Source: T1Sed10-7 sp041685505 (GTDB lineage: Bacteria > Actinomycetota > Nitriliruptoria > Nitriliruptorales > Nitriliruptoraceae). From it: a stretch of 38,087 nt of DNA. The position numbers were made by a program, and so were the translations under genes. This document shows, one piece after another, positions 24,425 through 32,794 of the stretch. The DNA lies in assembly GCA_041685505.1 (NCBI GenBank), contig JAWLFQ010000015.1, forward strand, positions 1-38,087. The letters run 5' to 3'. Under the pieces are notes generated by a model. That model had not been told where the DNA came from. It saw nothing but the letters and a program-made list of their open reading frames with translations, and did not search any database. How positions within the stretch are numbered: position 1 is the first letter of the stretch; every line of letters starts with the position of its first letter.

Positions 24425-25835
24425 CGCCGACGGTGAGCAGCCGTCCCCACGCCCGCGCCGGTCGCAGCGGTCGCAGCCCCACCAGCGGCCGCGGGCCACA
24501 CCGGGGTCGCAACCCGAGCAACCGCCCGCGCGGCCGCGTCGCACGGACCGCTCGGGCGGGGATCGGCGGCGCCGCCGCCGCCGCGTCGAGCCGCCAGCGA
24601 CCACCGGCTCCCGACGCACGACGCACGACCGTCGGCACCGCAGCCGGCCTCGCAGCAGGTGGCTGGTGGGGCTGCTGGTGCTGGCGCTGCTCACCGGCCT
24701 CGCCGCCTGGCTCGTCGCAGGTGGCACGACCCAGCTGCGCGACCTGCTCACGCCCGCCGCGCCCGGCGGATCGCCCGCAGCCGACGCGCCGGACGCAGCG
24801 GACGCCAGCCTGGCCCTGGTCACCGTCGATGCGCACGGCCAGGGCGCGAGCGCGACGCGTCTGAGCGTGCTGGCCACGGACGCGGCGAGCGACATGGCCA
24901 CGGCGCTGCTCGTGCCGACCGCCACGATCGCCGACATCCCCGGGCACGGCACCTTCACCCTGGCCGAGGCCCAGGGTCTCGGAGGCCCCGATCTGACCCG
25001 GCTCAGCCTCGGCAACCTGCTGGGTGTACGTCTCGGGGCGGTGGCGAGCATCGACCACCGGGGATGGGAGCAGGTCCTCGCCGCGGTCGGCCCCGTCGAG
25101 GTCACCAGCGACCGCACCCTGGTCGATGACGAGGGGTCGGTGATCGTCGAGGCCGGTGTCACCACGCTGCAGGGCCCTGCACTGGCCCGTTTCCTCACCG
25201 CAGAGGTGGCGGGAGAGAGCGAGCTCGAAGCGCTGCCACGGGTCCAGCAGGTCCTGACCGGTGTGCTCGACGCCGTGGCCGAGGATCCCGCCCTGGCGGC
25301 GCGGTTGGTGGCCCTGGAGACGCCGGACGGCACGCCCACCATCCGTACGGCCGAGCCACAGCTGCTGACCGAGTTGCTGGTGGCACTGGCCGATGCGCGT
25401 GACGAGGAGCGCTTCACGACGCTGACGCTGCCGGTGGTACCCCTGGGGACGGGCGCGGAGGACGGCTACCGCGTCGACACCGCACGGGCGGAGGCGATCG
25501 TCGCCTCCCGACTGTCCGGCGCGCGGCCCGATGGACAGGTGACCGGCGAGAGGGACGTGCAGATCCTCAACGGCAACGGGGTCCCGGGCGTCGGGCGGGC
25601 GGTTGCCGATCGCCTCGCCGACGGCGGCTACCGCGTCGTGCTGACCGGCAACGCCGACCGCTTCACCTACGAGACCACCCGGATCGTGCTCCACGACGAT
25701 GCCGAGGCACAGCTGGCCGTGGGACGTGATGTCCAGCAGCGGCTGGGTGTGGGCGAGTTGGAGCTGGCGGCCACTCCGGGGTCGGTGGTGGACGTCACCG
25801 TCGTGGTGGGCGCGGACTTCCGCCCCGACGGCTGA
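24417..25835 (+). CDS. LytR-CpsA-Psr-like anchored protein with LytR_C domain, catalytically degenerate
   Basis: 472 residues from the GTG at 24417 (RBS ggcaggtgg). Residues 1-78 are a very basic Arg/Pro-rich cytoplasmic tail, and one TM lies at about 80-102. The LCP-like domain (about 135-300) is recognisable by IPGHGTFTLAEAQGLGG, LLGVRLGAVASIDHRGW, VGPVEVTSD and PRVQQVL. The LCP hallmarks for lipid-phosphate handling, RxDT and the PRD after the SI strand, are not there; the PRD position reads VPTAT. A LytR_C domain (VQILNGNGVPGVGRAVADRL) starts about residue 382. Active LCP enzymes attach wall polymers to peptidoglycan. This one is more likely a non-enzymatic envelope protein. It is translationally coupled to nadD. 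Confidence 0.88.
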   Translation: MADADGEQPSPRPRRSQRSQPHQRPRATPGSQPEQPPARPRRTDRSGGDRRRRRRRVEPPATTGSRRTTHDRRHRSRPRSRWLVGLLVLALLTGLAAWLVAGGTTQLRDLLTPAAPGGSPAADAPDAADASLALVTVDAHGQGASATRLSVLATDAASDMATALLVPTATIADIPGHGTFTLAEAQGLGGPDLTRLSLGNLLGVRLGAVASIDHRGWEQVLAAVGPVEVTSDRTLVDDEGSVIVEAGVTTLQGPALARFLTAEVAGESELEALPRVQQVLTGVLDAVAEDPALAARLVALETPDGTPTIRTAEPQLLTELLVALADARDEERFTTLTLPVVPLGTGAEDGYRVDTARAEAIVASRLSGARPDGQVTGERDVQILNGNGVPGVGRAVADRLADGGYRVVLTGNADRFTYETTRIVLHDDAEAQLAVGRDVQQRLGVGELELAATPGSVVDVTVVVGADFRPDG

Positions 25836-25863
25836 GGTCCGTACCGTCGCGGTGTCGGCGCTC

Positions 25864-25869
25864 TACCCT
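25864..25869 (+). promoter_or_regulatory. Candidate -10 element of rsfS
   Basis: TACCCT in the 105-bp gap after the LCP gene, 71 nt before the GTG at 25941. It could provide a secondary promoter inside the cluster. Confidence 0.3.
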
Positions 25870-25940
25870 CTGCGCGGTGGGCGCCGGGTGTCAGCTGCGC
25901 GTCCACGCTCCGGTCCCGCACCCCGATCCCCGAGGTCCCC

Positions 25941-26411
25941 GTGCCCGCAACCGAGGAAGCCGTCGCGCTGGCCGTCGCTGCGGCCGACGCCGCAGACGAC
26001 GTCAAGGCCGACGATCTCACGATCCTCGATGTCAGCGACCTCCTGGCGATCGTGGACGTGTTCCTGTTGGCCAGCGCCAGCAACGAGCGGCAGCTCAAGG
26101 CCATCGGTGAGCGCATCGAGGAACGCCTGCGGAGCCAGCAGCGTCGGCCGCTGCGACGCGAGGGCACCCCGCAGGCCGGTTGGGTGCTGCTGGACTACGG
26201 CGACGTGGTCTGCCACCTGTTCACCGCCGAGCAGCGGGGCATCTACGCCCTGGAGCGGCTGTGGGCCGACGTCCCGCGGCGCGATGTGACCACGGGCGCG
26301 GTGCTCGCCTCCGCGGTGGACCATGAGGTGGGCCGCGGCGTGCCGTCGCCCGGTCGTGCCGAGGGCGCTGCAGGCCCCGGGTCCGGCGGCGTGAGCGGCG
26401 CGACGTCGTGA
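25941..26411 (+). CDS. rsfS: Ribosomal silencing factor RsfS
   Basis: 156 residues from the GTG (gaggtcc upstream). This is the Iojap/RsfS fold: the N-terminal helix with AVAAADAADDVKADDL, VFLLASASNERQLKAI, then GWVLLDYGDVVCHLFTAEQR, the strongest family signature, followed by YALERLWAD. It binds ribosomal protein uL14 and blocks subunit joining in slow growth. The last about 40 residues are a low-complexity Gly/Ala/Pro tail outside the domain. It overlaps the phosphatase start in a GTGA arrangement (26408-26411). Confidence 0.96.
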   Translation: MPATEEAVALAVAAADAADDVKADDLTILDVSDLLAIVDVFLLASASNERQLKAIGERIEERLRSQQRRPLRREGTPQAGWVLLDYGDVVCHLFTAEQRGIYALERLWADVPRRDVTTGAVLASAVDHEVGRGVPSPGRAEGAAGPGSGGVSGATS

Positions 26412-27157
26412 GGCGCCTGCTCCTGGTACGGCACGGGGAGTCCCTGTGGAACGCCGAGGGCCGTATCCAGGGCCAGCGCTGCTCGGGCCTGTCGCAGCGG
26501 GGACACGCGCAGGCCGCGTCGCTGGCAGCGGCCTACCGCACACCTCTCGCCCCGCTGCTGGCGACCACCCCCGGTGCGGTGCAGGTGGTCAGCTCCGACC
26601 TGCCCCGGGCCCGGGAGACGGCCGCACCGCTGGCGGCGGAGCTCGGTCTGCAGGTCCGCACCGACCCGAGGTTGCGCGAGCGGGCGTTCGGGCGCTGGGA
26701 GGGGTGGTCCCACGCGGAGCTGGCCGCCGAGGAGCCGGATCGTTGGCAGCGATGGACCAGCGGTGCCGACGTGATGGAGGAGATCGGTGCGGAGACCGCA
26801 GCGCAACTGGCGGACCGGGTCGCACCGGCGCTGGCGGAGCTCCACGCCGCCACCACCGAGGGTGGGGTGTGCGTCGTGGTGAGCCACGGCGGGAGCATCT
26901 GGCACGGGCTGCACCGGCTGCTGTCACTGCCGGCTCGCAGCCTCGGTCCGGTCGGCAACGCCGCCGTGGCGGAGTTGCTGCTGCTCACCGAGAGCGACCA
27001 CTCCCGTCTGAGCCCGCCCGTCCGCGCTGCCGCCGGTGCGGACACCACGCACACGGTGCTCGCCAGCTACAACGACCTCGGTCACCTGCCCTGGGAGCTG
27101 CGCTCGGGGGGCTTCACTGCCCGCTCCGGCAGCGACGCCGTGCCGCAGATGCGCTGA
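26408..27157 (+). CDS. Histidine phosphatase (phosphoglycerate-mutase-like)
   Basis: 249 residues, GTG start overlapping the rsfS stop. Catalytic RHGES has His about 9. SSDLPRARETA carries the second Arg, LRERAFGRWEGWSH the acid, and VVSHGGSIWHGLHRLL the second His. This is a cytoplasmic phosphatase of the branch-1 family, with possible substrates ranging from phosphosugars to nucleotides. In many actinobacteria such a gene follows rsfS, and a role linked to NAD or wall metabolism is only context. It ends 3 nt before the convergent oxidase gene. Confidence 0.93.
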   Translation: MRRLLLVRHGESLWNAEGRIQGQRCSGLSQRGHAQAASLAAAYRTPLAPLLATTPGAVQVVSSDLPRARETAAPLAAELGLQVRTDPRLRERAFGRWEGWSHAELAAEEPDRWQRWTSGADVMEEIGAETAAQLADRVAPALAELHAATTEGGVCVVVSHGGSIWHGLHRLLSLPARSLGPVGNAAVAELLLLTESDHSRLSPPVRAAAGADTTHTVLASYNDLGHLPWELRSGGFTARSGSDAVPQMR

Positions 27158-27160
27158 GGC

Positions 27161-28222
27161 TCAGCGGTCGCGCTCGGCGAGGGCGGCGATGAGCGCGTCG
27201 GCCACCTCGAGCCCCGACAGCGCGGCGCCCTCGATGCGCCCACCCTGGAACGCATCACCCGCCACGGCGAAGAGCGCCCCGCCGATGCGGTCGACGAGGG
27301 GCTCGGAACCCAGGACCGCGGTCGGGGTCGCGTAGCGCCACCGGTGCAGGTGCACGCCCCGCGCGGCCGTGCCCAGCAACGGCGCCGCGAGCTCGGCGAT
27401 CTCGGCGCGGACCACCTCGGCCGCGGTCTCGAAGCGTGCGCGGCTGTACTCCGCGCTGGTGTGGATCGTCAGCGCCGGCGCGGCGGAGGTCCCGGCCACC
27501 TGATGGTCGGTGATCCAGGTGATGTCGCCGTCGGGGACACGGACCGCGCCGCGGGCCGGCAGCGAGGTGGGCCCTTCGGGCACGGCGAGCATGGTCAGGC
27601 AGGGGTCGTAGCTTGCGGCGGCCAGCCGCTGCTCCGCGCTGCTCGAGAGCGTCACACCACCCGCTGCGAGCACCGCACGGGTCTGGGGGATCGGCATGGT
27701 GGACACCACGGCATCGGCGGCCAGGCTGCGTCCGGCGGAGGGGGCGTGGGTGTCCGCGACCGCCGCGGGCGGGCCCACCCGTGCGGGTGCATCCGGCGGC
27801 CGTGGGGAGAGGTGGACCACGGCCCCCTGCGCGGTGGGGGTGATGGCGTGCACGATGCGTCCGAGGTGGAGGTCCAGGCCCGTCGCCACGTGCTCCACGA
27901 TGCGGCGCATCGTCGGTGTGCCCCGCATCCGTGGATGGCCGTCGGGGTCCCGGGGGGCCTCGAGGTCGGGGCTGCCGTGGAACCAGGTGCGCAGCACGCC
28001 CTCTTCCGCCCAGCGTGTGGTCATCGCGGTGAAGGTGGGTGACTTCGCCGTGAGGAACTGCGCCCCCACATCGAAGCGCGCGCCGTCCACGGTGCGCGCC
28101 GCCATGCGCCCGCCGACGGCGAAGCCCTTGTCCACCACCTCGACGGTGTGGCCCGCGGCGCGCAGCGCCTGGGCGGCCAGGCTGCCGGCCATCCCGGCGC
28201 CGATCACGATCACTGCAGCCAC
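27161..28222 (-). CDS. Renalase-like FAD-dependent amine oxidase / NAD(P)-binding protein
   Basis: 353 residues from the GTG at 28222 (ggaggtgg 9 nt upstream). The N-terminal dinucleotide-binding motif is VIVIGAGMAGSLAAQAL (GxGxxG). GGRMAARTVDGARFDVGAQFL follows, the typical renalase/amine-oxidase segment, cited in part. Near the C-terminus HRWRYATPTAVLGSEPL and VAGDAFQGGRIEGAALSGLEVADAL form the second FAD contact. Bacterial renalases oxidise isomeric dihydropyridine forms of NAD(P)H; here the substrate is unproven. It is the second gene after the DUF5698 protein on the same strand (79-bp gap). Confidence 0.9.
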   Translation of the reverse strand: MAAVIVIGAGMAGSLAAQALRAAGHTVEVVDKGFAVGGRMAARTVDGARFDVGAQFLTAKSPTFTAMTTRWAEEGVLRTWFHGSPDLEAPRDPDGHPRMRGTPTMRRIVEHVATGLDLHLGRIVHAITPTAQGAVVHLSPRPPDAPARVGPPAAVADTHAPSAGRSLAADAVVSTMPIPQTRAVLAAGGVTLSSSAEQRLAAASYDPCLTMLAVPEGPTSLPARGAVRVPDGDITWITDHQVAGTSAAPALTIHTSAEYSRARFETAAEVVRAEIAELAAPLLGTAARGVHLHRWRYATPTAVLGSEPLVDRIGGALFAVAGDAFQGGRIEGAALSGLEVADALIAALAERDR

Positions 28223-28301
28223 AGCGCACCACCTCCGCGCGGGTTCGCGTCCGTGGCCCCGATGGACCGGCGTCGAGATGGTCCGGTCCGTGCGGTCGAG
28301 G

Positions 28302-28874
28302 TCACACCCGCCCGACGGTCGCCGCACCGGGGGCCGCAGGGTGGGGGCTGTTGTCCACGGCCGCGAAGGCCGTGGGCGCCACGCTCCGGGCGAGGTGGAG
28401 CACCGCGTCCGCGTGCCGGTAGCGCACGGTCGACAGGACCATGTCGACCGGTCCGGCGTAGCCGGTGCCGCGGAACACCGTGGCGCGGTAGCCGGCGTGG
28501 TGCAGCACGCGTGCGACGTCGTTGCCGTCGAGGTGGGGCCCGTCCTGCTCGACGTGGACGTAGATGCGCACGGTCTTCATCCCGAGCTTGAGGCGGGCCG
28601 CGAGTTCCACGCCGATCGCCGTACCCAGGGCGACCCCGGCCACGAAACCGGCGGCGCGCACCCAGGTCAGATCCGCCAGCACGATGCCCGCGGCAGCCAA
28701 CCAGATGCCGGCCTCCAGGCCTGCGGCGGTTGCGGCCAGCGTGCGCCGCCCCTGCACCACGAAGACCACGCGGAAGACGTTCATGGACACGTCGGCCGCA
28801 CGCAGGCCGGCGACGGCCAGGGCCGGCCACAGCGCGGCCCACACGAGGAGCGGATCAGGTGACCAGGCAGGCAC
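28302..28874 (-). CDS. DUF5698/UPF0316-type membrane protein
   Basis: 190 residues from the GTG at 28874 (VPAWSPDPLLVW), chosen because ggagg is 6 nt upstream. An ATG at 29003 is in frame but has no RBS and would add a low-complexity stretch. TM segments lie at about 8-28, 53-72 and 78-98. The motif DVSMNVFRVVFVVQGRRTLAA, cited as MNVFRVVFVVQGRRTLA, followed by GLEAGIWL is diagnostic of the family. The cytosolic C-terminal half (KTVRIYVHVEQ..., ARVLHHAGYRATVFRGTGYAG) is a small DUF2179-like regulatory domain. The function is unknown. Confidence 0.85.
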   Translation of the reverse strand: MPAWSPDPLLVWAALWPALAVAGLRAADVSMNVFRVVFVVQGRRTLAATAAGLEAGIWLAAAGIVLADLTWVRAAGFVAGVALGTAIGVELAARLKLGMKTVRIYVHVEQDGPHLDGNDVARVLHHAGYRATVFRGTGYAGPVDMVLSTVRYRHADAVLHLARSVAPTAFAAVDNSPHPAAPGAATVGRV

Positions 28875-29032
28875 GGCAGCCTCCGCGACGGCGGACGGCC
28901 GCCAGGGGTGGTGTGGTGGGGGGAGCGCAGCAGGTGGGGTGAGCGAACCATCGGCCGCGGTGCCGCCGGCTGGAGCGGTCGCACCCGTCCGAAGGGAGAC
29001 CATCGCAGGGCATCGCCGGGACTGCACACACG

Positions 29033-29063
29033 CACGAGCCCCGGTCGATGACCGGGGCTCGTG
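29033..29063 (-). terminator. Intrinsic terminator hairpin after tRNA-Ala
   Basis: CACGAGCCCCGGT (29033-29045) and ACCGGGGCTCGTG (29051-29063) form a perfect 13-bp stem with a 5-nt loop. It starts 15 nt after the 3' end of the tRNA gene on its strand. No long T-run follows, only TGCGTGTGTG. Confidence 0.8.
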
Positions 29064-29077
29064 GCGGACCCTTCGGG

Positions 29078-29151
29078 TGGACCGGATGGGATTTGAACCC
29101 ACGACCCCCTCCATGCCATGGAGGTGCGCTGCCGGACTGCGCTACCGGCCC
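29078..29151 (-). tRNA. tRNA-Ala (anticodon GGC)
   Basis: 74 nt including the discriminator A; CCA is not encoded. All arms can be drawn. The acceptor is GGGCCGG/CCGGTCC with one G-T pair. The D-arm is GCGC-AGTCCGGCA-GCGC. The anticodon arm is CCTCC-ATGGCAT-GGAGG, with T33 and anticodon GGC, reading the Ala codon GCC. The variable loop is GGGTC. The T-arm is GTGGG-TTCAAAT-CCCAT. A strong hairpin terminator follows. It is divergent from leuS. Confidence 0.96.
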
Positions 29152-29188
29152 GAACTGACCCGGAGCGGGACCTCCCGGGTGCGGCGGG

Positions 29189-29336
29189 GGAGCGTAGCGA
29201 GCCACACGCGGGGGTGCGAACCCCCACGTCGCGGTGGCAGCATCGCCGCAGCGGTGGCCGGCGATCAGGGGGCTCGCAGGTGCGCCCCCCCGGGCCCATG
29301 GCCCGCGGGGCTCGGTGGGGCTGCTCGCTACGCTCC
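29189..29336. repeat. 14-bp inverted repeat spanning the tRNA-Ala/leuS intergenic region
   Basis: GGAGCGTAGCGAGC (29189-29202) and GCTCGCTACGCTCC (29323-29336) are exact reverse complements. Each arm contains TACGCT pointing outward, towards tRNA-Ala on one side and leuS on the other, so the arms may be two copies of one core promoter. Between them lie four short GC hairpins: 29210-29225, 29242-29265, 29268-29289 and 29291-29305. If the region were transcribed it could fold as a multibranched RNA. No T-box sequence is present. Confidence 0.75.
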
Positions 29337-29367
29337 GCGGGTCCGCGTCCGGAGGCTGAACCGCAGG

Positions 29368-31866
29368 ATGTCCAACGTCGCAGGTGACACCGAGCGCTAC
29401 GACCCGCTGACGATCGAACCGCCGATCGCCGAGCGGTGGGCCGAGGAGCGCACCTACAGCCTCCGTCCGGGCCCCACCGCCCGCGAGGACGAGGACACCG
29501 ACGCGCCCTACTACGCGCTGACGATGTTCCCCTACCCCTCCGGTGACCTGCACATGGGCCACGCGGAGATCTTCACGATCCACGACGCGCTGGTGCGACA
29601 CCTGCGCATGCAGGGCAGACGCGTCCTCAACCCGATCGGCTGGGACGCCTTCGGGTTGCCGGCGGAGAACGCCGCCCGGAACCGTGGTGCCGATCCGAAG
29701 GCCTGGACCTACGCCAACATCGACGAGCAGCGCTCGACGATCGCGCGGTTGGGCTACTCCTTCGACTGGGACACCGTCCTGCACACCTGCGATCCGGAGT
29801 ACTACCGCTGGACGCAGTGGCTGTTCCTGGCCCTGTTCGATGCCGGCCTGGCCTACCGGCGCGAGGCGTTGGTCAACTTCTGCCCCTCCTGCTCCACGGT
29901 GCTGGCCAACGAGCAGGTCGTCGACGGGCGGTGCGAACGCTGCGGCACCGAGGTGTCGCGCCAGCCGCGGACCCAGTGGTTCTTCCGTATCACCGCCTAC
30001 GCCGACGAGCTGCTGTCCGGCCTCGACGACCTCGACTGGCCGGATCGGGTCAAGAACTCCCAGCGCGCCTGGATCGGCCGGTCCGAGGGCGCCGAGATCG
30101 TCTTCCCCACCGCCGACCGCGAGGACGAGATCCACGTCTACACCACCCGCCCCGACACCATCTTCGGTGCGACCTACTTCGTCTTCGCCCCCGAGCACCC
30201 CGTGGTGCTGCGCCGCATGGCCGGCGACCGGGCCTACGACGCCTACCTCGAGGAGGTCACCCGCCGCTCCGATGTGGAGCGCCAGGCCGGCAAGACCGGC
30301 TACCGGCTGCCCTTCGACGTGGTCAACCCCTTCACGGGCGAGGACATCCCGGCCTACGCCGCCGACTACGTGCTGATGGACTACGGCACGGGCGCCATCA
30401 TGGCCGTGCCCGTGGGCGACCAGCGGGACTTCGAGTTCGCCCGCCAGGAGGGGCTCGAGGTCCGGATCATCATCCGCCCCACGGGCCCCGACGGGGAGTT
30501 GCTCGCCGAGCTCGACCCGGAGGGCATGACCGAGGCCTACACGGGACCGGGCGTGATGGTGAACTCGGGTCCCTACGACGGGCTGTCGTGGGAGGAGGCC
30601 AAGGAACGCATCATCGCCGAGGTGGAGGCCAAGGGCTGGGGGACCGCGAAGGTCAACACGCGCTTGCGCGACTGGCTGATCTCCCGCCAGCGCTCCTGGG
30701 GGGCGCCGATCCCCATCGTCCACTGCCCCACCTGCAAGGAGGTGGCGGTGCCCGAGGAGGATCTCCCCGTCGAGCTGCCCGACGACCTCGATTTCACCGT
30801 GGCGGGCTCACCCCTGGACCAGCACGCCGCGTTCAAGCACGACGTGGTCTGCCCGCGCTGCGGGAACCCGGACGCCACCCGGGACGTCGACACCATGGAC
30901 ACCTTCGTCGACTCCTCCTGGTACTTCCTGCGCTACCTGTCACCGACCGACCACGAGCAGGCCTGGCCGGCCGACGTGGCGTCGCGCTGGCTGCCCGTGG
31001 ACCAGTACACCGGCGGTGTGGAGCACGCCGTGCTGCACCTGCTCTACAGCCGCTTCGTGGTCAAGGCCATGCGCGACCGCGGCCACGTCGACGCCGACGA
31101 GCCCTTCCAGGCCCTGCTCAACCAGGGTCAGGTCATCATGGACGGCGCGGCGATGTCGAAGTCCAAGGGCAACCTGGTGGTACCCGGCGAGGTCACCGAG
31201 AACTACGGTGCGGACACCCTACGGGGCACGATGCTGTTCGCTTCCGCGCCCGAGGACGACATCGACTGGGCGGACGTCTCACCCACGGGGATGCACAAGT
31301 GGCTCTCGCGGGTGTGGCGGCTCAGCCTGGAGCACACCGCCCGGCGGCAGGCGGGTGCCCCGGCGCTGGCGGACGCCGCGGCCGCGACCCTGCAGCGGGC
31401 CACCGCCGTGGCGATCGCCAGGGCCAGCGAGGAGTTCGACGCGCGCAAGTACAACACCGCGATCGCCCAGCTGATGACCCTGACCAACGCGGTGCTCGAT
31501 GCCACCCGCGACGGAGCGGCCGGCGCGGTCGTCGGCGAGGCCCTCGAGGCGCTGCTGAAGATGCTCGCGCCGGTGTGTCCCTTCATCACCGAGGAGCTGT
31601 GGACCCGGCTCGGTCACCCGGGTTCGGTCCATGACCAGCGCTGGCCCGTGGCGGATGCCAGCCTGCTGGTCGAGGACGAGGTCGAGGTCGTCGTCCAGGT
31701 CAACGGCAAGGTGCGCGGTCGCATCACCGTGCCCGCCGGCAGCGACCGGACGGCGCTCGAGCACCTGGCGCGTGCGGACGAGCGGGTCGCCGGGCATCTC
31801 GCCGGCGAGGTGGTGAAGGTGATCGCGGTACCCGACAAGCTCGTGAACTTCGTGGTCAAGGGCTAG
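29368..31866 (+). CDS. leuS: Leucyl-tRNA synthetase
   Basis: 832 residues; ATG with ggagg 12 nt upstream. This is a class Ia synthetase charging tRNA-Leu. The opening MFPYPSGDLHMGHAEIF contains the HIGH-type motif HMGH (about 62-65). WDAFGLPAENAA follows, and a zinc site is CPSC...CERCG. The CP1 editing domain (about 225-420) carries TTRPDTIFGATY and GTGAIMAVPVGDQRDFEFA with the editing Asp. Catalytic-core segments are RLRDWLISRQRSWGAPIP and SSWYFLRYLSP. The KMSKS loop reads AMSKS (about 595-599), with Ala instead of the first Lys. An anticodon-binding domain and a C-terminal VQVNGKVRGRI domain complete it. The length is normal. Confidence 0.97.
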   Translation: MSNVAGDTERYDPLTIEPPIAERWAEERTYSLRPGPTAREDEDTDAPYYALTMFPYPSGDLHMGHAEIFTIHDALVRHLRMQGRRVLNPIGWDAFGLPAENAARNRGADPKAWTYANIDEQRSTIARLGYSFDWDTVLHTCDPEYYRWTQWLFLALFDAGLAYRREALVNFCPSCSTVLANEQVVDGRCERCGTEVSRQPRTQWFFRITAYADELLSGLDDLDWPDRVKNSQRAWIGRSEGAEIVFPTADREDEIHVYTTRPDTIFGATYFVFAPEHPVVLRRMAGDRAYDAYLEEVTRRSDVERQAGKTGYRLPFDVVNPFTGEDIPAYAADYVLMDYGTGAIMAVPVGDQRDFEFARQEGLEVRIIIRPTGPDGELLAELDPEGMTEAYTGPGVMVNSGPYDGLSWEEAKERIIAEVEAKGWGTAKVNTRLRDWLISRQRSWGAPIPIVHCPTCKEVAVPEEDLPVELPDDLDFTVAGSPLDQHAAFKHDVVCPRCGNPDATRDVDTMDTFVDSSWYFLRYLSPTDHEQAWPADVASRWLPVDQYTGGVEHAVLHLLYSRFVVKAMRDRGHVDADEPFQALLNQGQVIMDGAAMSKSKGNLVVPGEVTENYGADTLRGTMLFASAPEDDIDWADVSPTGMHKWLSRVWRLSLEHTARRQAGAPALADAAAATLQRATAVAIARASEEFDARKYNTAIAQLMTLTNAVLDATRDGAAGAVVGEALEALLKMLAPVCPFITEELWTRLGHPGSVHDQRWPVADASLLVEDEVEVVVQVNGKVRGRITVPAGSDRTALEHLARADERVAGHLAGEVVKVIAVPDKLVNFVVKG

Positions 31867-31873
31867 GGCGGGC

Positions 31874-32749
31874 GTGGGACAGCGGGTCGCCGTCGTCACC
31901 GACTCCACCTGCGACCTGCCGCACGAGCTGGTCGAGCAGGTGGGTCTGCGGGTGGTCCCGCTGTCGGTGACCTTCGGCGACCAGACCCTGATCGCCGGGG
32001 TGCAGCTGTCCACCGCGGCCTTCCACACCCGCCTGGCCACCAGTGCACAGCTGCCGACCACCTCGCAGCCGGCACCCGCATGGTTCGAGGAGGCCTACGC
32101 CGACTGCGCCGACGAGGGCTACACCCACGTGGTGTCGATCCACTGCTCGGCCGCGCTGTCGGGCACCGTGGCCCTGGCGCGGGATCGGGCACGCCGGGCA
32201 CCCCTGGAGGTCGAGGTGGTGGACAGCCGCCTGGTGGGGGCAGCGCTCGGTCATGCCGCCCTCGCCGCGCACGCGTGCGCACGCTCGGGGGGCAGCGTGG
32301 CCGAGGTGATCGCCGCGGCACAGCGCGTCCGTGCGAGCGCGCGCAGCCTGATCGTGGTCGACACCCTCGACCACCTGCGCAGGGGAGGCCGGTTGACCGG
32401 TGCGCAGGCCGCCATCGGGACGGCGCTGAAGGTCAAGCCGATACTGCACGTCACCCCTGAGGGCCGGGTGGAGGTACGTGAGCGCACGCGGACCTGGGCC
32501 CGGGCCTGCGCCCGGGTCGCGGCCCTGGCCGCGGAGGTGGCGGCGGGGGGTGCGGCGGACATCACCGTGACCCATGCTGCGGTGCCGGAGCGGGCCGCCC
32601 AGCTGTGGGCGGCCGTGGAGGAGGTCGTGACGATCCGCGACCGGCTGGAGACGCTGATCGGTCCCGTCGTGGGCACCCATGTCGGTCCGGGAGCGGTCGG
32701 TCTGGTGGTGGTCCCCGTCGCCGAAGGCGCTGCTGTCCACAGGCGGTGA
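31874..32749 (+). CDS. DegV-family fatty-acid-binding protein
   Basis: 291 residues from the GTG 7 nt after the leuS stop. DegV fold: VAVVTDSTCDLP at the N-terminus, HCSAALSGT (lipid headgroup serines), VVDSRLVGAALG, and RRGGRLTGAQAAIGTALKVKPIL, the most conserved block, cited by its core RRGGRLTG. Such proteins (FakB in firmicutes) present fatty acids to a FakA kinase. No fakA is in the window. Very close spacing implies co-transcription with leuS. Confidence 0.93.
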   Translation: MGQRVAVVTDSTCDLPHELVEQVGLRVVPLSVTFGDQTLIAGVQLSTAAFHTRLATSAQLPTTSQPAPAWFEEAYADCADEGYTHVVSIHCSAALSGTVALARDRARRAPLEVEVVDSRLVGAALGHAALAAHACARSGGSVAEVIAAAQRVRASARSLIVVDTLDHLRRGGRLTGAQAAIGTALKVKPILHVTPEGRVEVRERTRTWARACARVAALAAEVAAGGAADITVTHAAVPERAAQLWAAVEEVVTIRDRLETLIGPVVGTHVGPGAVGLVVVPVAEGAAVHRR

Positions 32750-32794
32750 GCGATCCATCCGTGCGGGGCCGGCCGCCTCGTGCACGCTGCGCCG

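Noticed and set aside
23447..25417. Long minus-strand open frame opposite nadD and the LCP gene
   Set aside because: It is a shadow of nadD and LCP coding sequence; the Ser/Arg-rich translation has no recognisable domain.
28875..29003. N-terminal extension of the DUF5698 protein to the ATG at 29003
   Set aside because: No RBS is present before that ATG and the added residues are low-complexity; the GTG at 28874 has a good RBS and puts the family motif at the usual distance.
29210..29225. GGGGGTGCGAACCCCC as a T-arm remnant of a second tRNA
   Set aside because: The loop has 6 nt instead of 7 and lacks TTC, and no acceptor or anticodon arm can be drawn around it.
29152..29367. T-box riboswitch or leucine attenuator in front of leuS
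   Set aside because: No T-box core (GGGTGGnACCGCG-like) and no specifier loop were found, and no short reading frame with a run of Leu codons is present.
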